Positions 46,814 through 58,690 of a DNA stretch of 64,000 bases are shown one piece after another. Position 1 is the stretch's first letter; the number at the start of each line of letters is the position of its first letter. The translations under genes and the position numbers were made by a program. The DNA comes from Gonocerus acuteangulatus. Lineage: Eukaryota; Arthropoda; Insecta; Hemiptera; Coreidae. The DNA is taken from NCBI GenBank assembly GCA_946811695.1, contig OX328123.1:41261764-41325763 (forward strand), read 5' to 3'. The notes beneath the pieces are model-generated. The model was not told where the DNA came from. It ran no database searches and saw only the letters and a list, made by a program, of their open reading frames with translations.

Positions 46814-47497
46814 ATACTATTCTCATACTATCAGCCACTTATTATAAATCATTTCTATAGACCTCAATAACAACAATACTATTCTCATACTACCAGCCAC
46901 TTATTATAGATCATTTCTATAGACCTCAATAACAACAATACTATTCTCATACTACCAGCCACTTATTATAGATCATTTCTATAGACCTCAATAACAACAA
47001 TACTATTCTCATACTACCAGCCACTTATTATAGATCATTTCTATAGACCTCAATAACAACAATACTATTCTCATACTACCAGCCACTTATTACAGATCAT
47101 TTCTATAGACCTCAATAACAACAATACTATTCTCATACTACCAGCCACTTATTATAGATCATTTCTATAGACCTCAATAACAACAATACTATTCTCATAC
47201 TACCAGCCACTTATTATAGATCATTTCTATAGACCTCAATAACAACAATACTATTCTCATACTACCAGCCACTTATTATAGATCATTTCTATAGACCTCA
47301 ATAACAACAATACTATTCTCATACTACCAGCCACTTATTATAGATCATTTCTATAGACCTCAATAACAACAATACTATTCTCATACTACCAGCCACTTAT
47401 TACAGATCATTTCTATAGACCTCAATAACAACAATACTATTCTAATACTACCAGCCACTTATTATAGATCATTTCTATAGACCTCAATAATAACAAT
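46814..47497 (+). repeat. 62-bp minisatellite, 11 copies
   Basis: The unit contains 'ctaccagccacttattatag' and 'agacctcaataacaacaat'. Its 'acctca' falls at 46861 and every 62 bases to 47481. Copies are almost identical; a T to C variant ('ttacagatc') occurs in the fifth and tenth units, 310 bp apart, suggesting duplication of a five-unit block. The repeats are contiguous, so this is not a CRISPR array. Confidence 0.95.
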
Positions 47498-47689
47498 ACC
47501 ATTCTTATAATTTATTTAAATTCAACCCTCAGCTAAACAAATTCTACAATTCTAAAGCTTTATGCTTTCCTATATTTGCATCATAGAAACCGATTCCTAT
47601 TACTGAAAACTGATAATGTAGGAAACATGCGTTTTTTTTCTTTTGTGGGTAGAAGTTCAATGAATTAAATTCCAAATTAACGCAATCGT

Positions 47690-47925
47690 AAATTAATTAA
47701 AATTGGCTCTACATTTTTCGCAGCATCAAATGCTTCTTCAGTAGCCTGAAAACTAGATACAGCCAAATTGAACGCATAACTCAGGTAAGACGTGGCCATT
47801 CTAGCGGAAGGTTCACCTTCGTTCCATTTGGCAGTATCTAGTTGTTAGGCTGCTAAATAGGCATCTGATGATGCGAAACATGTAGAGTCGATTTTAATAA
47901 ATTGACCATTAAGTTAATAATGCGT
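47690..47925. mobile_element. Hairpin element with hammerhead-like motifs in both arms
   Basis: 'attaaaattggctctacat' on the left and 'atgtagagtcgattttaat' on the right are inverted; 'aactagatac' pairs with 'gtatctagtt' inside. Motifs at 47714-47741 (-) and 47848-47884 (+). Confidence 0.6.
47714..47741 (-). ncRNA. Hammerhead-like motif
   Basis: CTGAAGA, an A, stem GCAT / ATGC, three further bases, then GAAAAATGT. Confidence 0.35.
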
Positions 47926-49265
47926 TCCTTCTGCTTAAAAAAGAAAAAAAAATGTTGAGATTGTGGTCACTATTTGTTTTAATAGGAACTATGAGGCACA
48001 ACTGGTTAAATTTAACTAAATACTTTTATTTTTGTTTTCTTCATATTTAGATAACTGAATGCCACTCGCGATCCAACATATTTTGCTCCAATGCAAATGA
48101 AACGAAATATAAAAAAACATTATGAATGTATGTTTATATATTGAAACAATAGAGCTCACAATGTTTTTTTCTTAATTCCACGTCAATTATATTTGAATAG
48201 GTCCAGAAAAGATCTGAACTTTGAATATATTAATGTTATGAATTTTTGAATATTTAAAAAAAATTTATATTTTATACTTTTCTTTATCAAACTTTTCTGT
48301 CTTTAAGTATGTACAGTTGAGCTAATTTCTCCTAGTTTATAGACTGATGTTGAGCACTATTTCCCATTTCCTTTCGAATTCCTGAATAAAAAGTCCTTCT
48401 GTATCGTTTTCTCGAGCATTCTTGAGATTCTTCTTTCCTACGTTTCAGTGAAGACTGCATTTTAGCATTTCTGAAAAATATCACCAATGCTAGACCACCA
48501 CAGCACATATTCTAAACGGTTCCCTCATTATATCTTGTGGCTATTTCTAGAAACAATCACTTTGGTCGATATTTGTAATGGCTCTTTTATAAAGGGACCT
48601 TTTTTAATTTTCCTTCAGCCTTGACGCTTACTGTTGTTACCGTTCTGTTTTATATTTTATAATTTTCTCCACTAAATATTAAACTTCAATGGTCTGAAAC
48701 ACCGCAGCTGCTCTCACTGGGCTTGTTTGATGTCTCTCAGTATAATATATAAACGTCAAACTAAGTTATTAAATTACGGAAAACCTTTTCGTTCTAATTA
48801 CTCGTATTTCTTTTGCAAGTCCACAACCCACATACAAAATAATAATAACTTCTGTCTTTATACATTCATTTATTAATTACTTCGTTTATGATATCACAGC
48901 AATAAAGTTATTAAAAATAGAAATACATTATTTATTAATCAATTTATATTAATTATATATGATTTTTTAGACAGATATGAAAACCATATCAGCAAGGTAT
49001 AAATTTTAATTTAAAATAAATTGCAATATTTCAGTTACTCTAAAAATATCAATTAAAAAAAATAGACGATTATACTAAGATATACAGGGCGTATCGTAAG
49101 TTAATGACAATACTCCAGGGGCGAACCTAGACAAAAAGTGTAGTTTATGGCCACCCACCACACATTTCTATCTCATATGCCGTTCTAAAATTCTTTTGAA
49201 AAAACCTTGTTTTTTCCGTATAACTCTAATTTCCTCTGCTTCTACACACTTTTTATTTAACGTTT
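47926..49265. other. No gene recognised
   Basis: AT-rich. A CAGGGCGTATCG-type transposon end (compare 10357) is at 49084, without an identified partner. Confidence 0.35.
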
Positions 49266-49269
49266 CATG

Positions 49270-49945
49270 ACATTTTTGAAATCAGCATTAAATTTGTCTT
49301 AAGGCTAATGCACAGACAATGTTCACAAGTATCTCATTCAAACCTCAATATCTATCTAAAAAGTTGAAATTAATAAATGCTTCTGGCGACAACTTTTTGA
49401 AAATCACTACTCTTCATAAAGAAAATTAAGAAATCGAGGTAATTGGACAGTAACCATTCGAAAGTTTACTAAATGTTCTTACAAAAACAGTTTGAAAGTA
49501 ATTTTTGCAGGGACGAGAAATCAATATTTGAAATTCAAAATTGTCGGTTTCTTTCATTTGAACGTTTTATTTCTCTGTTTGTCTCCGTTTTTAATTGCTT
49601 ATTTCCTTTTAAATTGCTTTTAACTGTGAAATGAGTATTTCAGTAAAACAAGGAAAGAAAATAACAAATATATTTGCAATGGTGTGTTCATAGAGCGAAT
49701 GTTGTCAAGGCGGAAGGAGTAATTTCCCCATTGAATACTTACAATTTCCTCTTGTGGCGCTTAGAATTCTGCACGTCTTTGAGATTTTACTCTGTTTTTT
49801 TTACGAGTCTTTACATTTTTCACGAAAGATGAATACAAAAAATTAAATGTTTCTGCCCTAAACTTTCTAAATAACGCTAGGGATAGGAACGAAAGCGTGT
49901 TAAGCTGACGCTTTTCCTGCGAGTCGGAATTTCTTAATTTTATGT
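49270..49945 (+). repeat. Family A, 3' part (diverged)
   Basis: Shares 'aaccattcgaaagtttacta', the 'ttttaattgctta' stretch and the conserved end at about 49880-49935 with the other copies. The 5' module and TA core are absent. Confidence 0.6.
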
Positions 49946-50522
49946 AATTGATTCGATGAAACATTGCTTAACGCACTATTCAATAAGATTGTGCTTGTCC
50001 TATGATTGCCGGTCGATCGTCCGGTTAGAAATTGGCCCTAGAATCTAGAGAGAACGGGCTGACGGTCCTAACTTGAAGGGCCTAGGTTGTTCTAATTGTA
50101 GCTGTAAATCAGAGGGTTCTCTCCTCCAACTGTAACTACAATAACTTATGCAAACCCGTCCCTAGACAGTTCCAGCCCGATCCTACCAATACTTCCTACA
50201 CCGAGGATTAGGCGTTATTACAGGGAATTATTAAATTCCCCTATCTGGAAAGCTCTTCTTGTTCGGTTTCGGTTAACATTGGACATGGATTTAGCTTGTT
50301 TGGTAAATTGGTCACCACCGAGATTGTAAAGCGAGAGGGATGACAATAGGGCTACATGAAGAAACATACATTGATCGGGTTTCCTTCTTTCTTTCAGGAG
50401 TTAAACCTTCCTGAGACGTCGACTCTATGACGCTTTACAGAAATGCTGATGAGAAATTTCATGGAATTTTCATAGGACAAGGGTAGCGAAAATAATAAGT
50501 CATTCAAATTTGCACAGGCATA

Positions 50523-51520
50523 TATAGAGTGTCCCGATTTTAACTGGCAAAACTTCAGGAGCGTGTAGGGGACGAAAAAGCTAAGGCAAAAATTCCTTTA
50601 GAGATTTGCTCGTTTTTGCTTCGTTTTGGATAAAATCGCAAAACAAGAAACGAAACAAGTTTTCATTTTTGCACACTCATTTAAATTTTCAATGAAAAAA
50701 TTTTCATTGCAAATTATTTCAAGAAACCAAGTACTAAAATTCAATCTCTTGATGCTAATATAGTTTTCGTGAACGGTTTCTGCATCGGTAATGCTTTAGA
50801 AGCGGTGCGAGAGTATGCGCGCCGATTCGCAAATAGAAGAGTGGCTAATCGACGAGTCTTTTAGTAAACTTTTAATAGACTACGAGAGACTGAGTCATTT
50901 TATCTATTTACATTTTTTAATGTTATCATCTATTTAATTTAGTTCTTAAATATTACCCTCTTGCATAGAAGTAAGTATTTCATCTAGCATAGCACTGACT
51001 TGATAAATTGCAGCTAAAAACTGTTCTGATGATATTTGGTCCACTTCATCTATGATTCGGTCTCTTAATTGCTCTCTTGAGTTGATTGACACCGAATAAA
51101 CTTCCTGCTTCAGGGTTCCCCATACGAAGAAACCAATTAATAAAATTCAATATCTTTGCATAATTTTGAAGTAATAAATTCTGCAATATTTGAAGACGGT
51201 ACGGGTGATGATTATCACCTTTACACGTTTGTCTGCCTGCTGCGATATTCCTAATGCAGGCGTTGGATTCAATTTCTTCGCCGACGATCTGATCTTAATG
51301 TTGCCAGGAATTGTTCGCCTTAATTATGAAGTAAGAATGACCCAGTCTCTCGTTGTCTATTAGAAGTTAACGAAAAGACTCGTCGATTAAGCGACAATCA
51401 CATTTTCTACTGTCCTTTCGAGACACGTTTCATTATTTCGTATATAAATAAGATCCAAGATTGTTTAGGAACGATGGAACAAGCTATCAATCTTAGAATT
51501 TAACAACAACGTACATAGAA
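50523..51520. mobile_element. DNA transposon remnant with mariner/IS630-type transposase tail
   Basis: The left end (agtgtcccgattttaactgg) resembles the CAGGGTGTCCC ends elsewhere. An inverted pair at about 50855-50895 and 51328-51395 ('cgacgagtctttt' against 'aaaagactcgtcg') lies inside. The - strand at 50955-51130 is coding-like. The right end is not certain. Confidence 0.45.
50955..51130 (-). pseudogene. Mariner/IS630-superfamily transposase C terminus
   Basis: The - strand reads FVWGTLKQEVYSVSINSREQ, then RIIDEVDQISSEQFL and ends near MQEGN. The WG.LK..VY motif followed by helices is the usual end of mariner/Tc-type transposases that act in DD34-37 families. Only about 60 residues remain. 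Confidence 0.6.
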
Positions 51521-52555
51521 GTTTCATCAGCAGGCTTAAAATCCATTTTATATATCATCCCTACCATGTTAAACTATCGAACATGAAAATCGGAGCAAAC
51601 TAGAGAATGAATATATTCTATTCATTGACGAAGTAATATATTGAAAAATCCAATACTTTGGTACTAAAGGGGGTAGAGTTGTGACAAGTTGTGACTAGCC
51701 GTATCGTCCACAATTCAAGAGCAAAGTCTCGAATCTGTAAAACAAGATTTTGCCTATTCGATAGTTTGACATGGTAGGGATAATATATATTAGCTGAATA
51801 CCCGTGCTTCGTCACGGCAGATAAGTAGTTATTTTATAGCGTTAAAGAATGTATCATCAACATTGACGCTACTTTATAATTAATTTTGTGCAGTTTACCG
51901 TGCAGCACGGTTCCCGTCATAAAATATGTTATTCAGTAATTGATAAGTAATCAAAGCATAATGTTTCTTGACACTGGGGCGCTCTCAGCTGCATCGTGGA
52001 TGTTGGTGTGCCGGAAAAACTGAGCTTTTATACACCACCGAGAAAAAATTATATTTCTATTGGAAATTGTATTTTAGTAACAAACATTTTAAAATAGCTG
52101 TTCAAATTAAAGTAAGATATGCTTGGTGGTTTGACTTTTTAATAATATTAAAACAAATTAATTAAACATGTAAGCCTGTCCTGAATTTCACAACACTAAT
52201 GGATTTTCTGGTCATCCCTCAGCATGTTCAATTTCAAATCCGTTTTATATAAAGGTGGATGTGTTTGCATATGTAGGAGAACTGAGAAGTACTAGGGAAC
52301 TCGCCTTGTAAACCTAATAGGATTTCTCCACTTCAAACAAGCGTGATGACTTGGTTCATCTGATTCGCTCCGCAGTCTCGTTGGCTAGTCAATATAGCAC
52401 ATAAACTCTCCCTGGAGCCAACTTCTCAAGTATGGAGGGGATATTGAGTTTAAGAGCTTCACACTAAGCGGCATTCATGGAGCAATACATATTAGATATT
52501 ATCTATGAATAAGACAATAAGTAATCTGAATAATGAAAACAAAGATACACTTCAC
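51521..52555. other. No gene recognised
   Basis: A short hairpin pair ('ccctaccatgttaaactatcg' type) at 51548-51570 and 51758-51780; otherwise nothing seen. Confidence 0.35.
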
Positions 52556-52559
52556 GCAG

Positions 52560-53203
52560 TATTCAAACTAGGGAAAACTTAGCAAGGACGGTAACGTCTC
52601 CCCTAGTTTAAAGGCTGTGGAGTTAGCAATGTCGGTGTGATCTTTGTTGTGCGATTCGTTGAAAGACCTCAACTCGCCGGATATAATGGATTCCGAAGTT
52701 ATAGATTGGTTAAACGACGACGCAATAAACAGGGAGACAGTCCTTACGGAAGATGAAATTATTAATGAGGTAATGAAGTCCAATCCCGAAGAAGATGTTG
52801 AAGAAGACGTGGAAACCATTCCCACAAAAATAAGCCATGAAGGTTTCAATCAGCTTGACAGATCCCTTCTCTATTTAGAAAGCAGAAGCCATGTACTGGA
52901 AAATGAACTCATGATTCTAAGAAAATGGAGGGAAACAGCTGCTGCCGACAGAAAAAGTTCATTTAGGCAAGCCACAATTAAAGATTTCTTTTTTAAAAAA
53001 TAATGTCACGGTTTCTGTTATTATTGTTATTACTATATATTATCATGCATTATTATTAAATATTAGTTTTCTTAACATAAGTATTTTTATTCGAAAACAA
53101 CCTAAATTTCCAATTGCTATTGGTATGGTTCCGATTAACCGATTATTTCGATTAACAGAGGTAACCTTGGCCCCCATCGACTCGGTTAATCGGAACCCTA
53201 CTG
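52560..53203 (+). mobile_element. Tigger-like element, second family, 5'-truncated
   Basis: The right TIR (GGTTAATCGGAACCCTACTG, ending 53203, followed by TA) is the same as that of 21810-22920. The interior matches that element in reverse orientation without its TA/165-bp interruption. No left TIR was found. Confidence 0.75.
52641..53003 (+). pseudogene. Tigger-type transposase C terminus
   Basis: Frame of about 120 residues between stops, without an ATG at its start. It has an acidic region (NPEEDVEEDVE), then ISHEGFNQLDRSLLYLESRS and LMILRKWRETAAADRKSSFR, ending QATIKDFFFKK. This is the C-terminal tail typical of jerky/Tigger transposases; the DDE core is gone. Confidence 0.7.

Positions 53204-53206
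<3 letters not shown>

Positions 53207-53252
<46 letters not shown>
53207..53252. repeat. (TA)n microsatellite
   Basis: It separates the Tigger TIR from the Penelope-type terminal sequence. Confidence 0.95.
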
Positions 53253-53258
<6 letters not shown>

Positions 53259-53297
53259 GTTAATATGGCATTCTCCAGCGGTCGATTTATTTGCGTA

Positions 53298-53330
53298 ATA
53301 GTTCGCAGAAATCACATTCTGCTTCTTCAG
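53298..53330 (-). ncRNA. Hammerhead-like motif beside the Penelope-like element
   Basis: CTGAAGA, an A, stem GCAGAA / TTCTGC (6 bp), then GAAC in place of GAAA. It lies 3' of the RT/GIY-YIG coding region on the same strand, where a Penelope-type terminal repeat would be. Confidence 0.45.
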
Positions 53331-53479
53331 ACGGTCCATGGCTTTAAATTTTTTGTATACTTGTTATTTTTTAATAACCTATATATTCGATTGATCATAT
53401 TGCCATATGACAAGTTTCAGATGTGCATTGTTGTACCGAGGCCTGTTGACATAGAGTAGAGCCGATGGGACTGCTTTGA

Positions 53480-55105
53480 GACTGGTCTACGTCTTGCTTC
53501 TTTGCGCTTGCTTGTATTTTCCCACCCGATCTTCCTTCAATAGTTCAGAGAACGGGTTTCCATGTAGGATGTAGAATGACACCTTCAGCTCTGTTCAGAG
53601 TCTTAGGTTGCTTGAATATTTCGATAGCCTCTCTTACTAGCCTTCTTTGACGATTGTCTTCTTTGGCTAGGACTCAGGCTTCGTCGAAAAGCATTTGCCC
53701 GGGACATTCTTAACCATGTCTTGCAACGGCGGTTTTTGTGCGTCTCAGGCGGTAGTCAGCGCAATGTTGGCCTATTCTAGTGGCTATTTTCTTCCCCGTC
53801 TGTCCTACGTAGACTGTCCCACAGTCGCAAGGGAGAAGATAAACGCCTTTGTCTTGCAGCCTCTGTTTATCTTTTGCCGATCCTAGCCAGTCGCCTATTT
53901 TATCCAAAGGTCGAAAAGCGACGTCTACTCCTCGACTTATGAACAGTCTGCCTATCTTCTCACTTATCCCTCGGACGTATGGCAGCGATACTCTGTGACC
54001 CAGTTCTTCTTTTTGTGTCTCAACAATTTCTTTTTGTTTTTTCTTTTTAATACGACTGACTGCTCTATCTACTTCCCTTGTTGCATAGCCGTTAGACTTG
54101 AGGTCGTTCTTGAGGAAAGCGAGTTCTTTATCTAGGTAGGCTTCGTTGCTACATAATTCGAAAGCCCTGTGAGTCAGAGTCTGCACAACTCCTCTCTTCT
54201 GCGCTGGGTGGTGTTGGGATTCAGCATGCAGATATCGTCCGGTAGATGTAGGTTTCCTGTAGACTGTATGTCCCAATCCGCCGCCTGGTTCCTTGATGAT
54301 CAGAAGATCCAAAAATGGAAGCTTTCCATCCTTCTCTTCTTCCATTGTAAAATTGATTGATGGGTGGGAAGCATTCAGAAAGCTTAGGAACTTTTTTAAT
54401 TCTTCAGGACCATGCTGCCAGACTACTAATACGTCGTCTACGTATCTGAGCCACAATTTCGGCTTGAGAGATGCCGTATTTATTGCTTGCTTCTCAAATT
54501 CCTCCATAAAGATATCTGCTACCACTGGTGATAGAGGGCTCCCCATCGCCACTCCATCCTTTTGTTTGTAGATAACATCTTTATATTGGAAAAAAACAAG
54601 ACGTGAGGCATATCTCTGCAAGCTTCATCATCTTACCTTGGAGCAGACTCTTTTCACGGATAATGGCAAGTGAGTCCGTAACCAAGACATCACCTTCCTC
54701 TATTTTGACTTTGTTAAGGATCTCCACTAGGTGGCTTGAGTTCTTTACAGCTGAAAAAGAGTTTCCAACCGTGGGTTTTAATAGCCTTGCCAAGACCTTA
54801 CTGGTTCGATAGGTGGGAGCCCCAATCATGGATACGATAGGCCTCAATGGGACACCTTCTTTGTGGATCTTGGGGAGTCCATAGATACGGGGGATCCTTG
54901 AATCATCAGGAGTCATCTCGTTCAGCAATTTCTTTTCAATACCACCACTCTTCAAGATTTGAAGGATATTATTTTCCGTGATGCGAGTAGGGTCCTTTAT
55001 CCCACAGTCGTAAGTCTTCGGGTCTAAAAGGATTTGCATTTTATCATCGTATTCTTTTCGACTCAGGATGACTGTAGCGTTACCCTTGTCAGCCCTTGTT
55101 ATATT
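53480..55105 (-). pseudogene. Penelope-like element: reverse transcriptase plus GIY-YIG endonuclease, broken
   Basis: Penelope-like elements copy themselves with an RT related to telomerase and cut with a C-terminal GIY-YIG nuclease. On the - strand: ADKGNATVILSRKEYD near 55105-55045, RIYGLPKIHKEG and LRPIVSMIGAPTY (54900-54820), a break, GVAMGSPLSPVVADIF, LRYVDDVLVVW (catalytic YVDD, about 54444-54433), PFLDLLI, YRKPTSTGRYLH, then the nuclease GVYLLPCDCG / TVYVGQTGKK (about 53847-53790). Damage: a small deletion after VLVTD removes the SLFT part of motif A; a frameshift lies near 54600; in-frame stops are at 53710-53712 and 53674-53676, after which homology continues to about 53500. The 5' part is absent. 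Confidence 0.92.
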
Positions 55106-56732
55106 AAAATGTTACAAAATAGTTGAGTAAAAGTTTCAATAGGTCCACCTCAGTAGAAGAAAAAGTGTTTCAAGTTTAGGTTTCGTATCCGAATCCTACC
55201 AGACGAATATGGTGTAGCGAAGGTAGATATAGTCTAGGTTCGGTATTGGTATCCTAATAATGTAAACATTTTTTAAGGAGATGTCAGGGAAAGATCGAAG
55301 ATAATAAATCCAACATTAAAAAAAACTCCTCTCTGAATCTATATTTATTTTCCTAGAAAATAACCCAGTTAATGAGAAAATTGATAATGAAGTTATATAT
55401 TTTTTAATACCTACCTTCTACCTATTCGAAAATTTCTAGTTATTAAAAACATCTTGCTTAAAACTAGTACCCCCTGCACTAAAAAATAAAGACCCTTCAT
55501 ATCAGCCTCTCTTCCATTATACATCCGTAACGCATAGTTCTCCGTCTTCTCATTATTACTTTCATAATATAATATCTGTTCGGTATTACCCATATGTTTT
55601 AAACCTTTATTAATCTACCTCTAATTGAAGCTGGAGCTATAAAACGCACACCACTCTTTATGTTGAAATTTCCTTCGACTGAGGTGGTTAGTAGTTGAAA
55701 GGACGTTGATAGTGCATTGGCAGTAGGATAGACTGAATACCCTCTATTAAAGCGAGTAGAATGGAGCCGAAAGAGTGTGCTAGGTGTTAGTGACGAGAGG
55801 TCGAATGGCGACTCCGCTTGGAGTTAATAAAGCTATCCGTATGCTAAAGGCAGGTAATTCCGGAAATTCCATGAGTCTGGAATCTCCAATATCCAGCGGC
55901 TGGAGGCTACCTATGTTCCGAAACCAGCCCGCCTAATATCGGGGGCCCTTCCCTAGCAGCCATCCCCCCCCCCCCGATATGATATTAAACCAATTAGAAG
56001 GCCCCATTTGATACTAGCTTTAAACCTCTCCCTACCCTTATTACACTGTCAGGGACATTTCTCCACTAAATTAGGACGAGATTCTAAGGACCCGTTAACG
56101 GTTTTAGACTAGAATAGCTTTGATATTCATCGCAGGATTATATCCGATAGCTTGTATATCCCAACGGGAATATCACATAAACGGTATTCCTACTAGGAAT
56201 TTATGGATTAAGGGGAAGCATAAACGCAATTTCATTTATATATTAAATAACTTTTCTTTTTATTTATAGCTTATGCTTGACCGCAAGGAAGGCGTTTTGC
56301 GTATGTGAAGATTTATTTGAAAACGTCAATCTTTAAACTTTCATAATTAATCGGTAGGCCGAGGAAATAAATGGAATTTTTTTAGTTATACATATAACTG
56401 GTTATATACTGCATTATGTACTTGTTTTACTCTTAATGCTTTATTTCATGCGTCACAAGTTGTTTTGTCTTGCGTTAATGGTATCCTGCTCTACCGTCTT
56501 TAGTTAATGGTCGGATTTATATGAGAATACTTTGTCTTAAACGAAAGGTTTTACGAACCGTTGTACGTTAACGAAACCATTTAAAAAAAAAAACAACAAC
56601 TTTTTTTGATCGAAATTTCCACGAATAAATATGTAACATGCGCGTCGCAGCCTTGCGTTAATAGACTTCCGGGTAAATGTTTTGTAGTTTATTAGACGAG
56701 GGATCCACATTTAAGTAGAATATGGCATATAT
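55106..56732. other. No gene recognised
   Basis: AT-rich. A C run at about 55965-55975 and no assignable frame. Confidence 0.4.
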
Positions 56733-56910
56733 CACCTCGTGGTCCAGTCTTGGATTTTCATGCAAGAGATGGGGGTTAGTGTCCCACCCGCAGAAGGTTG
56801 AGTTTTTCATTCCAGGGCCCGTTGGAAGATTCCCTGCTCCACCTTGGATGTTTAAGAGTGGTGGCAACCTGCAGATCACCCAGCCCTAACTGTTGATACT
56901 CCATAAAAAA
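56733..56910 (+). mobile_element. tRNA-derived SINE (decayed)
   Basis: 'cctcgtggtccagtcttgg' matches the head of the SINE at 36873, a weakened B box (gggggttagtgtccc) follows, then GGTGGCAACCTGCAGATCACC (tail domain) and an A-rich end. Confidence 0.6.
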
Positions 56911-56927
56911 GGAATAATAAAAAAATG

Positions 56928-56932
<5 letters not shown>

Positions 56933-56966
<34 letters not shown>
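56933..56966. repeat. (TA)n microsatellite
   Basis: Short TA run just past the SINE. Confidence 0.9.
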
Positions 56967-56971
<5 letters not shown>

Positions 56972-57734
56972 TAGTTACGTTTAGTACAAGAACTTTTATT
57001 AATTGAATAATTATGGCATTAACAAACATGTGTTAATATGAACACATAACATATAAACATGATCGTTTCGTATATTTTGTTAAATATTTAAAGAATTGTT
57101 GAGAAGTGAAAAATTGAAAATTTCGAATGCGTAATTATTTTTCCTGGAAAAAAGGTGTATATGTCATTAGGATCATCTTAGAGGGAGAAAACAGCGTTTG
57201 TCGCAAGAGTTGTTTCTTTCCATTGAAGTATTGAGCATTTTAATTTTATGTCTTTATTACACCAGTAATTTGCATTATATTGAATATCGCTAGGACAGCG
57301 GAGTTCCTGCGAATAAGACTTATTAAAATTTAATTTCTATTTATAATATACGAGTAATACCAATGTATTTCTTGTCAATGACAAGGAAGAGAAAAATATT
57401 GTATTGAAAGGAGAGACTAAGTGCTGAGGTGGAAGATAGTATTGGGCTTACGCTGCTGGTGTTGAACCGTTATCCGCATATGGTGAGGATCGACTTCACA
57501 TTATATCGACTTAATGGAAGCCGCCAAGCCCTTGTCCTCACATGGTTCTAGTATCCTATACGCCTTTATCTAATACACAGCTATTAATGGGTCTTATCTT
57601 GTAAAACACATTAAATATCATCTGGAGAGAAGAATATAACGCCGTATTTCAGGGCTTGGGTCGAGGTTTTGAGCGCTGTTCCCTCTGTAGGGAGGAAACC
57701 CGCTTATAAAACAGAGGACTATTAAACCTACTAT

Positions 57735-57990
57735 TGGACATCATCGTGCAGAATTCACGCCGAAGAGAAGTAGTCCTTGCGAGGCTAAGAATCGGCCATA
57801 CACGCATAAACCATGAGTACCTGATGACACAGACCTTAGTGTAAAACATGTATTAACTGACTGTCGGTTACGAATTAACTTGGAAATTCTACTTGACTTG
57901 ACAGATATTTTTTCTGAAGGCAGCCGTAATATAGATACAGCACTGCCCTATTTGAAAAACAATAACATATTCGATAAAATATGGACGTCA
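57735..57990 (+). pseudogene. LINE ORF2 tail fragment
   Basis: Reads RRREVVLARLRIGHTRINHE followed by YLMTQ, the same post-RNase H segment as at 43500 and 46040, then stops and frameshifts. It is preceded at 57690 by a scrap of family A 5' module. Confidence 0.6.
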
Positions 57991-58279
57991 CACACAACCT
58001 GTAGCAAATGGTTTCATGTAGTACAATTCACTTCTTCTTACATTAATCTCCCAGCATCACAGAACGATTTCTGCTTTAAATTTGATACAATCTCCTTTTT
58101 TATTATAATAGTTTTTTTATTTTATTTATACTAATTTTTATTGTACTTTTTAATTCATTTTCTATCTTTTTTTAAATTTACAACTATAAACAAATCTACT
58201 GAGTTTACACATTCTGTGCAGATCCTTACAACAACTCACACTGAGAAAAATATGCTATTCACCGAAGATACGGAGAGCA

Positions 58280-58690
58280 ACAATAAATGAATTTGGGTTA
58301 CATTTGGAGTTACGGAAGTTATAGACAAAAAATGTATTAACAGACATGAGCATTTTTGGGATTTTCGTATATTTTCTTAAATATCATGAAAACGGTTGGG
58401 CAATCGTGGTAAGTGAACAGTAACAGTCGAACGCTTAGTGCCTAAAAATACAGTTCTAAATACATTTTCGATGGGACGATCTCAGTCGGAGAAATGTGAT
58501 GGTTTCCTTACTTTGAAGGGTTCTCTAGATTTGTTTGACGGGTGACTAATTTGAGCAACTGTAAGTTTTCAATACATAATAATGGATAAATCTCACATTT
58601 CTTCAAGATTTCATGAGAGTAGGTATTTAACGTTTTTACAGAATATAAGAAGTTAAGTAAACGAGCTAAGATGATGGTTGTAGCAGTAAA
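58280..58690 (+). repeat. Family A fragment (diverged)
   Basis: Shares 'ttacatttggagttacggaa' and 'gaaaacggttgggcaatcg' with 39.05-39.2 kb and ends in decayed 'gagctaagatgatgg'. Confidence 0.5.

Noticed and set aside
46814..47497. CRISPR array
   Set aside because: The 62-bp units are contiguous with no unique spacers, and the DNA is eukaryotic.
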